Positions 1 to 8,042 of a stretch of DNA of 58,769 nucleotides are shown one piece after another (within the stretch, counting starts at the first letter, position 1; each line of letters opens with the position of its first letter). A model generated the notes under the pieces. It searched no databases, was not told the origin of the DNA, and saw nothing but the letters and a program-made list of their open reading frames with translations. The stretch comes from an uncultured Bacteroidales bacterium (GTDB taxonomy: Bacteria > Bacteroidota > Bacteroidia > Bacteroidales > UBA932), in NCBI GenBank assembly GCA_944326255.1, contig CALVDG010000015.1, positions 1-58,769 on the forward strand. Direction: 5' to 3'. A program made the position numbers and the translations under genes.

Positions 1-2
1 AG

Positions 3-89
3 ATCAAGCGATACCTCTACGACGGCACCAAGTCCAAGGACTCCAAATCCAAGGACTCCAAATCCAGCAAGCCCTCACACAGCAGGTGA
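3..89 (+). CDS. C-terminal tail of an unrecognised protein (partial)
   Basis: An open frame enters from the left edge and stops with TGA at 87-89. The 28 visible residues begin IKRYLYDGTK and continue with a Lys/Ser/Asp-rich tail (SKDSK twice, then SSKPSHSR). At the DNA level the tail is a 15-bp tandem repeat (AAGGACTCCAAATCC). Low-complexity basic tails like this are often disordered. The conserved part of the protein lies outside the window, so no function can be given. The stop codon falls inside the first bases of repeat copy A. Confidence 0.6.
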   Translation: MKRYLYDGTKSKDSKSKDSKSSKPSHSR

Positions 90-299
90 ACCGAAACTCC
101 GCCCAACCGGTATACCAGCGCTCACTTATATGAAAAATCCGGCAGTCGAAAAGACCAGGCCCTCCCACCGCTTCGCGGCGGGTCCCTCCCTCTAGAGCCG
201 AGGGCGGCTAGTCTTTTCTCGTTGCTGGAATTTCATAAGAACACCATACGGAGGAAAGTGAACCGTTTTCGCGGAAAAACCCGGCACTTTCCCCGGAGG
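84..299 (+). repeat. Intergenic palindromic repeat element, copy A (long form)
   Basis: This about 216-bp block recurs almost identically, inverted, at 14056-14268. Its core recurs at 35898-36003. In order it contains a conserved lead-in (AGGTGAACCGAAAC to AGCGCTCAC), a long imperfect hairpin (131-235), and a second hairpin with arms GGAAAGTG and CACTTTCC (about 253-292). The long hairpin has nested stems: a variable basal stem, GAAAAGAC/GTCTTTTC, a GGCCCTC/GAGGGC-type middle stem, and an apical stem CCCACCGC-TTC-GCGGCGGG. It begins at the stop codon of the preceding gene. I do not recognise it as a known RNA or REP family. Confidence 0.85.
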
Positions 300-419
300 T
301 CTAGGACAAGGGGAGAAAAAACGCAAAGGTGGGACGAAATGTTGAATGAAATGAAAAGGTACAAGGGCGTGTGACTGGAGGGGGTGGACAAGAATGAGAC
401 GGGATGGGAGGAAAGAGAA
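300..419. other. Purine-rich intergenic stretch without a gene
   Basis: Between repeat copy A and the terminator at 420 the plus strand is G/A-rich, with several short G runs. No open frame with coding character, promoter or RNA gene is visible. The short frames crossing it on both strands lack family resemblance. Confidence 0.5.
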
Positions 420-456
420 GGAGCGCATTCGCCGTCTGTCCGGTCGGATGCGCTCC
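420..456 (-). terminator. Hairpin terminator of the lipoprotein operon
   Basis: Arms GGAGCGCAT and ATGCGCTCC form a strong stem about 30 bases past the stop of the leftward lipoprotein gene ending at 489. On the minus strand the hairpin is followed by a pyrimidine-rich, U-containing tract (CTTCTCTTTCC). It is a plausible intrinsic terminator, although the U run is interrupted. Confidence 0.6.
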
Positions 457-488
457 CTATCAGATTAAACTGGTACTACCCTTATGCT

Positions 489-1772
489 CTACTTGGTAAC
501 AGCAGACGACATGCTTGTCGGAGCCGCCTTTACCACAGTCATTACTTTACTGTCTTGCGCAGCGTAACGTGTAGAGGTCTGAGTGAACGTTAAAGTTCCG
601 GCAGGGATATAAGTAGGGTAATCACCGTAATATACACCCACACCGTCATCTAATGAGAAAATATCTGCAGCCACAACGGAATATGGTACATTGGAACTGC
701 TCACAAGCTCGCGAGGAATGCTCGTCTTGGTATCAGGGTCTATGAGAAATGCGTACTCAGTACCGCTAAAGATAGTGACAACATCATCTTCCTCATTCCA
801 GCATATAGGCGCACATACCATATCATTGCCTTTTCGGTCCTGAGCTACGGCCATATCACCGGTCACGATGCCAAGACACCGCTTTCCATCCTCGCTCTCC
901 TTTATGGTAGCCCAAAGAGAATACTCTGACAGAGGAGACAATCCGCTTATCCACACATAGTTCTCGTTGGTAGACGGCTGTATGGTAATTCTGTTTTCCA
1001 TTATGCCAGCCTTACCTTTTTCAAATACGAACTCTGCCTGATTGTTCGAATTTACGTCAACGACAACCGTCGACGTAAATTCTAAAGTGTAGGTTCCGAG
1101 CCACGGCCTGAGTTCCTCTACCGGCTCCACTAGTTCGTGCTGAACAGTGAACGAGCAGTCTCCCGGAAGTGATTCGCGATATTCGGCTGAGCCTTCTTCA
1201 GGATGGGCGATTACGTTCACAGTGTGTGTGGTGGCAGTAAGGTCAGAAGTCTGGTATACGACAGACGTATCCGTGGTACTCTTCCATTCGCCTGAATCCA
1301 GGGAGTATGTGTAGGATGCGGCATGCTCAATGCTGGACCAGCTGACAACAACCCCTCCTTTACCGTCAGGATTAGCGGTCACTTCCGGAGTCTCCAGTCT
1401 TTGAGGCTCTACCTGAGCGGTCACTGTGAAAGTGTATGAGCCGGGTTGCGAGGCGGTGTACTGATCAGCGGCATCCAGGGCCGGATTGGCAATGACATAG
1501 ACCGTATGCTCGCCTTCAGCCAGATCAGAGGTGCTGACGGTTACCGATGTCTGGTCTGTGGTTCTCGCGGCGTTGCTGTCAATGTTCCAGCTGTAAGTCG
1601 CCGCATTGGGGATTTCTGTCCAAGATACCGTAACATTGTCTCCATTGACGGTGGCCGACACCTCCGGAGTAGCAAGAGCCACTGCATCGGCAGGGCCGTT
1701 CTGTTCCTGGCAGGAGAACGCAACGGCAACTGCCGCTGATACTGCAAAAACACGCAGATACAAATAGTTCAT
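489..1772 (-). CDS. Surface lipoprotein with two Fn3-like repeats
   Basis: This 427-residue protein starts with a lipoprotein signal (hydrophobic segment ending FSCQEQ), so it is probably exported and lipidated at Cys21. Residues about 33-118 and 126-215 are two related beta-sandwich repeats with shared motifs (TPEVxA, VxVSW, AASYTYSLDS / AATYSWNIDS) that resemble fibronectin type III domains. The C-terminal half (YLGTYTLEFTS onward) is beta-rich and unrecognised. It is the last gene of a four-lipoprotein run on the minus strand, 33 bases after the Omp28-like gene. It is probably a cell-surface or periplasmic binding or adhesive protein; no enzyme motif is visible. Confidence 0.75.
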   Translation of the reverse strand: MNYLYLRVFAVSAAVAVAFSCQEQNGPADAVALATPEVSATVNGDNVTVSWTEIPNAATYSWNIDSNAARTTDQTSVTVSTSDLAEGEHTVYVIANPALDAADQYTASQPGSYTFTVTAQVEPQRLETPEVTANPDGKGGVVVSWSSIEHAASYTYSLDSGEWKSTTDTSVVYQTSDLTATTHTVNVIAHPEEGSAEYRESLPGDCSFTVQHELVEPVEELRPWLGTYTLEFTSTVVVDVNSNNQAEFVFEKGKAGIMENRITIQPSTNENYVWISGLSPLSEYSLWATIKESEDGKRCLGIVTGDMAVAQDRKGNDMVCAPICWNEEDDVVTIFSGTEYAFLIDPDTKTSIPRELVSSSNVPYSVVAADIFSLDDGVGVYYGDYPTYIPAGTLTFTQTSTRYAAQDSKVMTVVKAAPTSMSSAVTK

Positions 1773-1805
1773 TTTAAAATGATGAAAATAAAGTTCTTAA
1801 ATAAA

Positions 1806-3206
1806 TTAGTCCTCGTATGCGTAATTGACAAGGGTATTAATAGGAATATTGACGACGTTGTCCACAACTGTACCGAAATTCCCATAGAGAACATTCGAAA
1901 CACTACCGGTGAAAGTTCCTCTGTAGGTTGTGTAGACAACTACGTGCAGGTTGTCGGTGTTCTCTACTGAAGACGGAACGGGTACTTTCAGCTGGGTCAC
2001 ATAGGTACCGTTGGCCTCCAGCGAGACATTGTCTCCCATCAGGTTGTCTGTCATCTCTATACGGATCACGTTATTGTGGACATAATCATCGGCGCCTCCA
2101 GTCTGAGGATATACAAGTCCGTCCTCAAGCAGGAATGCGTTCAGCGCGTACAGACCCGCTTCCTTCGAAGCTATGCTGATGTCCGCATATACGGTGTCCT
2201 TCTCCAATCTGGTCACTCCGCCTATGACGGTATTGGAAGGCAGGTCGCTGACCGCCTCCTCAGCCAATCCGTTAAACATAGTGGTCATAATGGATGGATT
2301 GGTGTAGTTTTCCACTTTACCGTAATTGTTGACAAACCCTGTTGGATAGGAGTCCACTCCAAACAAGGCAATGAAAGCATTGCAGTTTGCGAATGCCAGA
2401 TGTGAGTTGGAGGCGAGATTGTGCATGCTCATGGCTACAATATGATCGGGATCATTTCTCTCAGCGTCCTCAAGAGCCTGATTCATATAAGGACAGTTCT
2501 TACACCATGTGCCCGTAAAACGGAGGACAAGGGAGCGTCTCAAGAAAGTACGGCTGTAGTCAGCAACAAGCGAGCCGATCTGCTCCACTGTAATGGTTGC
2601 TGTAGTCACGCCGTCCTCGCCCGTAAGGGTGATATGGCCTTCTCTGATCTCGCCGTCATTGCCCTGTATGGACAGATTGACTACGGATGTCATGTACTTG
2701 GAATAAGTATGGTTGTCCTCCAGAAGCGTGGAGTCATACTGCACGCTGTTGACTGTCATCCAGTCCACGTCCGGCACGGCCTCGTACTTCACGTTACCCT
2801 CCACGGAGAATGAGAAAGTCTGCTCCTCAGATGTTACGGTGTAGCTGTCGGTAGTTATGCTGAAGCCGGGGGTTCCGTCCTGGAATACGTAGTACAGTGT
2901 CTCGGTGCCGTTGACCGTCACGGCGAAATTTCCGGCCCTTTCCTTTAGTCCGGAATTTGTTTCCAGAATGGAGATAGTCAGATTGGCCGTCCCCGCGCTG
3001 CCTTTCATCGGTGTCACTACAAACCATGACGCCTGGTTCTCCAGAGTCCAGTCGGAGTCAAACTCGAGCGAGGTCTGGACTGTTGTCACCTCGTTCGGAA
3101 CTGAAATGGAATTGCCTATGATGGCATCAGGCCCGTCCTCTCCCGGTTTGCAGGAGAGGATGAAAGCCATACCAAGAACTATAAATAATATTTTTGAGAA
3201 TTTCAT
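1806..3206 (-). CDS. BACON-domain lipoprotein with Omp28-like thioredoxin-fold domain
   Basis: The 466-residue protein has a lipoprotein signal ending LSCKPG. Residues about 30-210 hold two BACON-like segments (FDSDWTLENQASWFVVTP; VDWMTVNSVQ; ITVEQIGS). From about 220 comes a thioredoxin-fold region with FTGTWCKNCPYMNQAL, so a CxxC pair is present, and VDSYPTGFVNN, which fits the cis-Pro loop. This layout matches Omp28-related outer-membrane lipoproteins of Bacteroidetes. The CKNC motif suggests possible redox activity, but the family function is not settled. It lies in the lipoprotein run, 18 bases after the upstream gene. Confidence 0.8.
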   Translation of the reverse strand: MKFSKILFIVLGMAFILSCKPGEDGPDAIIGNSISVPNEVTTVQTSLEFDSDWTLENQASWFVVTPMKGSAGTANLTISILETNSGLKERAGNFAVTVNGTETLYYVFQDGTPGFSITTDSYTVTSEEQTFSFSVEGNVKYEAVPDVDWMTVNSVQYDSTLLEDNHTYSKYMTSVVNLSIQGNDGEIREGHITLTGEDGVTTATITVEQIGSLVADYSRTFLRRSLVLRFTGTWCKNCPYMNQALEDAERNDPDHIVAMSMHNLASNSHLAFANCNAFIALFGVDSYPTGFVNNYGKVENYTNPSIMTTMFNGLAEEAVSDLPSNTVIGGVTRLEKDTVYADISIASKEAGLYALNAFLLEDGLVYPQTGGADDYVHNNVIRIEMTDNLMGDNVSLEANGTYVTQLKVPVPSSVENTDNLHVVVYTTYRGTFTGSVSNVLYGNFGTVVDNVVNIPINTLVNYAYED

Positions 3207-3224
3207 ACTACAATATATGATTGA

Positions 3225-4763
3225 TTATTGCAACTGACCAGTATATGAACCAGTAAATCTATGTCCCATATCGTCATACAATTCGAAGGAGACTGTTCGA
3301 TCTCCGTTCGCCTCAGTGGAAACCGTTACTGTACCGCTCGCGGCCGGAGCATTGATATGTTCTGAACTCGAAGCACCGGGTTTCTTTTTTATAAGATACG
3401 TTCCTTGTGCGTAGTCAATAAAAGTGCCAGACGCTAATTTATCACCTACTTTATAGGTTCCGTCAGGGAGCACTCCGTTATTGTTATCAATGAAGAACGT
3501 AGCACGGAACTCATCACCTTTTTTGAAACCAGCATTATCTCCCTTTTCTGCTATGTTTATTCTCATCTCCGGATCGTTAGCCCAGGTTGAAAGCGTGAAA
3601 GTCGTCCCGAATTCAGTAGTATTGAATGCGACATCGAGGATATCTTCGGTCATGTTAGAGCCAATGGTGGAAGAAGGCACAGTGATATTTCCCGCACATG
3701 AGCCGGAGAGAGTGTAGTACTGGTTGATGACGAAGTCGAAAGAGATGTTGTCTGCGGCTATCTCCATGGAACCGCCTACCACGGCACCCAGATTGGAGTC
3801 ATCAACTTTCACAAAGGTGTTATAGCCACTGCCCCCGGAAAGCTCACCTTCTATAATGCTGAAAGCATCGGTGATGCCGGTAGACACTACGTTGTAAGTT
3901 CCTGCCTCCGGACTTCCGTCTACAACGTTGGCGTAGAATAAGACAGTCAACTCGGCTCCCTCATCGGTTGTGAAGGTTGTGAGAAACCTGTTCACACCAT
4001 TGTCACTCTCCGAGACGCCATCTATACTGACAGAGGTAAATGTGAGCTCGATATCCTCGTCTATCTGATACTCGAACAGCGTAGTGAAATGCTCGGACTG
4101 TACTTCGCTGTATGCAGACCCGCTCTGAGCGGCCACGGCGAGAATATACGAGGTGTTGGGCGTATAGCCCTCCACTACCACTTCGTTCTGGCTCAGGTCA
4201 ACCTGCGTACCTTCCTGTATTATATCATCCGCTTGCGGGATAACGTCGCTTCCACCGACTATCACATAAGATATCACTTCCGCATTTTCCTGGCTGTATG
4301 TGAAAGTGAGACCGTCTCTGGTAGGTGTGGCAGACTCAATTGTCAGCGTGGGGGCAACAGGGTCCGGCTCATTTACCGTAGTAGTCGCTTCCAGCGTGGC
4401 CACACTGCTGTAGGTCTCACCATTCAAGGCCGCGGCCGCAATGACGTAGGACGTACCGGCAGTCAGGTTGTCGGCAGTATATGTTCCGGTCTCAGTTCCG
4501 ACCTGATTGCCGGAGCTGATTATCTCTTCCGCACCGGGAACTGTGGTTCCGGTCTCTACAATCTGCCAGGCTACTGTCTCCGCATTGGCCGGGGTCAACG
4601 TGAAGTCGATAGCTGTCTCACGGGCCTCGCTGAGGGAGATCGAGATGGTAGGCACTACCGGAGTATCAGGAGTATCAGGTGTCTCCGGATTCTTCTCCTC
4701 GCAGGAGTACAAAGACAGGCATGCAAGGCCTGCAATGATTGCTGAAATATAATAAGTTTTCAT
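3225..4763 (-). CDS. Surface lipoprotein with two tandem beta-sandwich repeats
   Basis: The 512-residue product starts with a lipoprotein signal ending LYSCEEKN, followed by a Pro/Thr linker (PETPDTPDTPVVP). Residues about 40-128 and 137-228 are paralogous repeats (SLSEARETAIDFTLTPANAETVAW; ESATPTRDGLTFTYSQENAEVISY), each ending in TxLEATTT or EHFTTLF-type strands. The remaining 280 residues are beta-rich and unrecognised. It sits 29 bases downstream of the first gene of the run. A surface-exposed lipoprotein role is inferred from the signal and operon only. Confidence 0.75.
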   Translation of the reverse strand: MKTYYISAIIAGLACLSLYSCEEKNPETPDTPDTPVVPTISISLSEARETAIDFTLTPANAETVAWQIVETGTTVPGAEEIISSGNQVGTETGTYTADNLTAGTSYVIAAAALNGETYSSVATLEATTTVNEPDPVAPTLTIESATPTRDGLTFTYSQENAEVISYVIVGGSDVIPQADDIIQEGTQVDLSQNEVVVEGYTPNTSYILAVAAQSGSAYSEVQSEHFTTLFEYQIDEDIELTFTSVSIDGVSESDNGVNRFLTTFTTDEGAELTVLFYANVVDGSPEAGTYNVVSTGITDAFSIIEGELSGGSGYNTFVKVDDSNLGAVVGGSMEIAADNISFDFVINQYYTLSGSCAGNITVPSSTIGSNMTEDILDVAFNTTEFGTTFTLSTWANDPEMRINIAEKGDNAGFKKGDEFRATFFIDNNNGVLPDGTYKVGDKLASGTFIDYAQGTYLIKKKPGASSSEHINAPAASGTVTVSTEANGDRTVSFELYDDMGHRFTGSYTGQLQ

Positions 4764-4792
4764 TGGTTATTCAGTTTTTAATCGATTATTTG

Positions 4793-5629
4793 TCAACCGT
4801 TGATGTACATATAGTCCTCAATGCTGCCGGAGAAGAACAGTCCATAGCTACGGCCGTCATTGCAGGTAACCTCGGCTTCTATCTGTATCTCGTTGTTGCC
4901 GAGATCAGTAATGATGACAGTACCGTCGGTGATTTCATAGCGGGGATTGTAGCCGTAATTCTCCGCAGCGATACCGTAGAAAGAGGTCTGGCAGAATGTA
5001 CCCGGCTCCATAGTGGCCTGAGGATCGTAGGTGTAAGTACCCGCAGGCAGGGTGAGAAGTCTCCTGTAAGTGTTGCCGTTCTGCTGGAACTCCTCTGTAA
5101 CAGGCTCCTCGCTTGAGTAGAAGTTGATATTGAGACCTTCGGAGCCTACTACCCAAAGTCCATCCGTGGACACCCATGTATAATAGGACTTATCGGATGT
5201 ATAGTACTCGCCCGTGCATGACTGGGCATCGATGAACACATCCGTGTTCTGGCCGTCCTGATGCACGAAGGCTGTGTCGAGCAGGAATCCGGTACTGTAG
5301 TCATATCTGATGACGACAGTATCCGTGCGTTCACGCGACGGGTTGGCCTCTACGCCGAATGAAATGGTGTTGCCAGCAGGGTCATCCCCCAGATAAGTAA
5401 TCCAGTGACCTTCCGGAAAACTTATAAAGAAGCTTCCCTCTGGACGGTTGACGAACTGATAGGTCAAAGAGATAGTGTCACCACTCTGAGGGACGTCGAA
5501 GTAATCGGTGTTCAGCTGGAATGCGGAGTCTCCGTTGCCATTGCCGTTGCCTCCGCCTGTCTGCTGTTCACAAGCAGCCGCCAGTATCATGACTGCAGCC
5601 GCTGAAAATAGAATAAACTTGCTCTTCAT
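4793..5629 (-). CDS. Putative surface lipoprotein, first gene of the lipoprotein run
   Basis: The start chosen is the ATG at 5629 (MKSKFILFSAAAVMILAAACEQQ), because it gives a clean lipoprotein signal with Cys at residue 20 and lies downstream of a good -7 box. A longer frame reaching 5695 would run through the promoter. After the signal comes a Gly/Asn-rich linker (TGGGNGNGNGDS) and about 240 residues of mostly beta structure with no family I can name. At 278 residues it is the shortest of the four lipoproteins and probably heads their operon. Confidence 0.75.
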   Translation of the reverse strand: MKSKFILFSAAAVMILAAACEQQTGGGNGNGNGDSAFQLNTDYFDVPQSGDTISLTYQFVNRPEGSFFISFPEGHWITYLGDDPAGNTISFGVEANPSRERTDTVVIRYDYSTGFLLDTAFVHQDGQNTDVFIDAQSCTGEYYTSDKSYYTWVSTDGLWVVGSEGLNINFYSSEEPVTEEFQQNGNTYRRLLTLPAGTYTYDPQATMEPGTFCQTSFYGIAAENYGYNPRYEITDGTVIITDLGNNEIQIEAEVTCNDGRSYGLFFSGSIEDYMYING

Positions 5630-5662
5630 CTTGATTGATTTAATAGTACGTTTAAAACGGCG

Positions 5663-5670
5663 CAAATTTA
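5663..5670 (-). promoter_or_regulatory. Bacteroidetes -7 box for the lipoprotein operon
   Basis: The minus strand reads TAAATTTG, matching TAnnTTTG, about 35 bases upstream of the ATG at 5629. A TTG at a suitable distance upstream (within ACTTGTCAC) may serve as the -33 element. Confidence 0.6.
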
Positions 5671-5821
5671 ATGCAAAAAAATCAAATTGTGACAAGTGTG
5701 TGACAAAAAAACGTATGGCAAAATAAACGTAGGTTTAAATTGCTGTTCCATCCAGAGATACACAGCAACTGGATAATTGCATGACCTGCATGTAGGTAAC
5801 TGCGCTGTCAGTGACTGAATG

Positions 5822-6658
5822 TCAGTCCCGGCGCATGTACAGAGACAGTCTTCTGGCCTGCATTCCGGACAGTATGCCGTTCTCGACTATGGCCTGCAAT
5901 GAGAAAACGCTGTCAGGGACAGTGCGGCGGAAGCGGTCTATGCCTTTTGCGGCATACGGGCCTATATAAGGGTGTGACGCCATGGAGTCAACGGACATGG
6001 TGCGCAGGTCCAGCCTCCGGACGGATGCCGGCTCTATAAACACATAGTCGTAAAGACGGTTGAGACGTGCAGTGTCGAATCCGCGGATATCCAGCAGCTG
6101 ACTGACGTCCGCGTAAGTCCCGAGGCGCTCGCGGTAACTCAATATCTGCTTTGCGTACCACGGTCCTATTCCAGGCAGCGCATCCAGAGCCGCGCTGTCG
6201 GCGGAGTTAAGTTCCACCATATCCCATTTCCATCCGTCGTAATCGTATTCATACCGCCGGCTCTCTGTCCCAGTTGCGGACACATCTACGACAGATGCCG
6301 CGGCTCCGGTTCCAGCAGCATCCGCAGGTCCGTCTTGCGGCACTTTGTTCTTATCCACGGAACCTGTGCTTCCGTACTGTCCCGTAGCTGCCACTGCATT
6401 CCGGCCGCCGGGCTCAGCACCTTGCCGCTCATTAACAGACGGATAACGGACGATGCCGGCAGTGTCGGATGAAGGCGGCCTGCCCTGGATGGGAACTGTC
6501 CCTGATGCTGTGCCTGTCTCGGCACGCCTGCTATTAATAATAAGGTGTCTGGTGAAAAATACAGCCTGGGCCGTCAGAATCAGGAACACCAGGATGATGA
6601 CTCCGTTGGAGAAAAGACGCTCAGTCCTCCCTTTCCTCTTTTTCTCTTCTTCCCACAT
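5822..6658 (-). CDS. Membrane-anchored helix-hairpin-helix (ComEA-like) protein
   Basis: The 278-residue protein has a basic N-terminus, one membrane segment (about residues 18-36, GVIILVFLILTAQAVFF) and a low-complexity Gly/Ala/Ser linker to about residue 140. The C-terminal half has repeated helix-hairpin-helix motifs: VELNSADSAALDALPGIGPWYAKQIL, then LLDIRGFDTARLNRLYDYV, then ASHPYIGPYAAKGI. Such domains bind DNA without sequence specificity in ComEA-type competence proteins, but no uptake function can be shown here. Its start overlaps the end of rsmI by 38 bases, so the two genes are probably translationally coupled. Confidence 0.75.
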   Translation of the reverse strand: MWEEEKKRKGRTERLFSNGVIILVFLILTAQAVFFTRHLIINSRRAETGTASGTVPIQGRPPSSDTAGIVRYPSVNERQGAEPGGRNAVAATGQYGSTGSVDKNKVPQDGPADAAGTGAAASVVDVSATGTESRRYEYDYDGWKWDMVELNSADSAALDALPGIGPWYAKQILSYRERLGTYADVSQLLDIRGFDTARLNRLYDYVFIEPASVRRLDLRTMSVDSMASHPYIGPYAAKGIDRFRRTVPDSVFSLQAIVENGILSGMQARRLSLYMRRD

Positions 6659-7331
6659 ATGCTTTCCCTTCTACTGTTAGTACTATCTCCCCTTTGGGCG
6701 GGTTGTCCGTGAACCACGAGGCCAGCTCTGAGAGCGTCCCCCTGCGGGTCTCCTCGTGGACCTTGCTGATCTCGCGGGAGACCGACGCCCTGCGCTCCGG
6801 CCCGAAATACCCGCACATCTGCGACAGGGTCCTGGCCAGCCGGTAGGGCGACTCGTAGAATATCATGGTGCGGCCTTCGGAGGCGAGCTCTGTCAGGCGG
6901 GTCTGACGGCCCTTCTTTACCGGCAGGAAACCCTCGAACGAGAACCTGTCGGCCGGTAGTCCCGAGTCTATAAGAGCCGGTACGAAGGCCGTGGCTCCGG
7001 GCAGAGTAATGACATCTATACCTTCTTCAGCGCATGCACGGGCCAGCATGAATCCAGGATCGGAAATGCCCGGGGTACCGGCGTCCGACACCAATGCTAT
7101 GTCCATACCTGAGAGGAGCTTTTCGCAGACTGGGCGGACACGGGCGTGCTCGTTGAACTTGTGGTGCGCCTCCGTAGGCTTTGATATCCCGTAATGCTTC
7201 AGAAGCACGGATGTGGTCCTGGTGTCCTCGGCCAGGATGAGGTCCACCTGTTTCAGAACCGCGATGGCTCTGAAAGTCATGTCTTCCAGATTGCCCACAG
7301 GAGTGGGTACGATATAAAGCTTGCCGGCCAT
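6621..7331 (-). CDS. rsmI: 16S rRNA 2'-O-ribose C1402 methyltransferase
   Basis: The start at 7331 gives MAGKLYIVPTPVGNLEDMTFRAI, the standard beginning of RsmI; a longer frame upstream crosses the promoter region. The 236-residue protein is of usual length and shows the tetrapyrrole-methylase fold motifs: TPVGNLEDMT, AEDTRTT, ALVSDAGTPGISDPG (the SAM-binding Gly-rich loop), LPGATAFVPAL and IFYESPYRL. RsmI methylates the ribose of C1402 in the decoding centre of 16S rRNA in the cytoplasm. It is divergent from tdk. Confidence 0.93.
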   Translation of the reverse strand: MAGKLYIVPTPVGNLEDMTFRAIAVLKQVDLILAEDTRTTSVLLKHYGISKPTEAHHKFNEHARVRPVCEKLLSGMDIALVSDAGTPGISDPGFMLARACAEEGIDVITLPGATAFVPALIDSGLPADRFSFEGFLPVKKGRQTRLTELASEGRTMIFYESPYRLARTLSQMCGYFGPERRASVSREISKVHEETRRGTLSELASWFTDNPPKGEIVLTVEGKAYVGRREKEERED

Positions 7332-7354
7332 GACGGTAAAATGGTATAAAATGT

Positions 7355-7362
7355 TAATTTTG
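7355..7362 (+). promoter_or_regulatory. -7 box for tdk
   Basis: TAATTTTG matches TAnnTTTG about 50 bases upstream of the tdk ATG at 7412, in the divergent rsmI/tdk region. Confidence 0.5.
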
Positions 7363-7398
7363 CACTTCGGATGCCGGGACGACTGCATCCGCAAAGGA

Positions 7399-7406
7399 CA
7401 AAAGTA
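7399..7406 (-). promoter_or_regulatory. -7 box for rsmI
   Basis: The minus strand reads TACTTTTG (TAnnTTTG) about 68 bases upstream of the rsmI ATG at 7331. If used, its -33 region would lie inside the start of tdk, so the divergent promoters would overlap. Confidence 0.45.
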
Positions 7407-7411
7407 AGAAA

Positions 7412-7984
7412 ATGTTTTCAGAATACGCAAAAAAACCGGGATGGATAGAAGTAATCTGCGGCTCGATGTTCTCGGGCAAGACCGAGGAGCTTATACGCCG
7501 TCTGAAGCGGGCCAAGTTCGCCAATCAGCGGGTAGAGATATTCAAGCCCGGCATAGATACCAGATACTCAGTGCAGGAAGTAGTCTCACACGATGCCACT
7601 GCCATACTTTCCACACCGGTGGAGTCTTCGGCCAGTATCCTGCTGCTCTCCGGAGACGTGGACGTGGTGGGCATAGATGAGGCCCAGTTCTTCGACGACG
7701 GCATAGTGGACGTGTGCCGCCAGCTTGCATCCTCGGGCATAAGAGTCATAGCCGCCGGCCTGGACATGGACTACCAGGGAAAACCGTTCGGCCCCATGCC
7801 GGCTCTTATGGCCGTGGCCGAATACGTGGACAAGGTACATGCCATCTGTGTCAGATGCGGTGATCCCGCACTGCATTCCCACCGGCTGAGCACAAGCGAC
7901 CGCCTGGTGGAACTCGGGGAGAAGGATATCTACGAGCCTCTCTGCCGCCATTGCTTCAATAAATGCATGGAGAATTCTGATTAA
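7412..7984 (+). CDS. tdk: Thymidine kinase (type II)
   Basis: The 190-residue enzyme phosphorylates thymidine to dTMP in the salvage pathway. The P-loop is [11 protein letters not shown] (residues about 14-24), the Walker B/DEAQ motif is GIDEAQFF (about 88-95), and the [17 protein letters not shown] segment with a lasso follows. A structural zinc site is visible as CVRCG and CRHC near the C-terminus. Length and layout are normal for bacterial Tdk. Confidence 0.95.
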   Translation: MFSEYAKKPGWIEVICGSMFSGKTEELIRRLKRAKFANQRVEIFKPGIDTRYSVQEVVSHDATAILSTPVESSASILLLSGDVDVVGIDEAQFFDDGIVDVCRQLASSGIRVIAAGLDMDYQGKPFGPMPALMAVAEYVDKVHAICVRCGDPALHSHRLSTSDRLVELGEKDIYEPLCRHCFNKCMENSD

Positions 7985-8009
7985 CCCTATGCTAATTCCG
8001 AATTTTCAT

Positions 8010-8017
8010 TATTTTTG
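8010..8017 (+). promoter_or_regulatory. -7 box for the CNNM/CorC-like gene
   Basis: TATTTTTG (TAnnTTTG) lies 26 bases before the ATG at 8043, in the short gap after tdk. Confidence 0.55.
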
Positions 8018-8042
8018 CATTCGTGACTATTCTTACATTTGA

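Noticed and set aside
384..593. Plus-strand frame of 69 residues across the terminator region
   Set aside because: It overlaps the terminator and the lipoprotein gene end, and its residue composition is not protein-like. It is a shadow frame.
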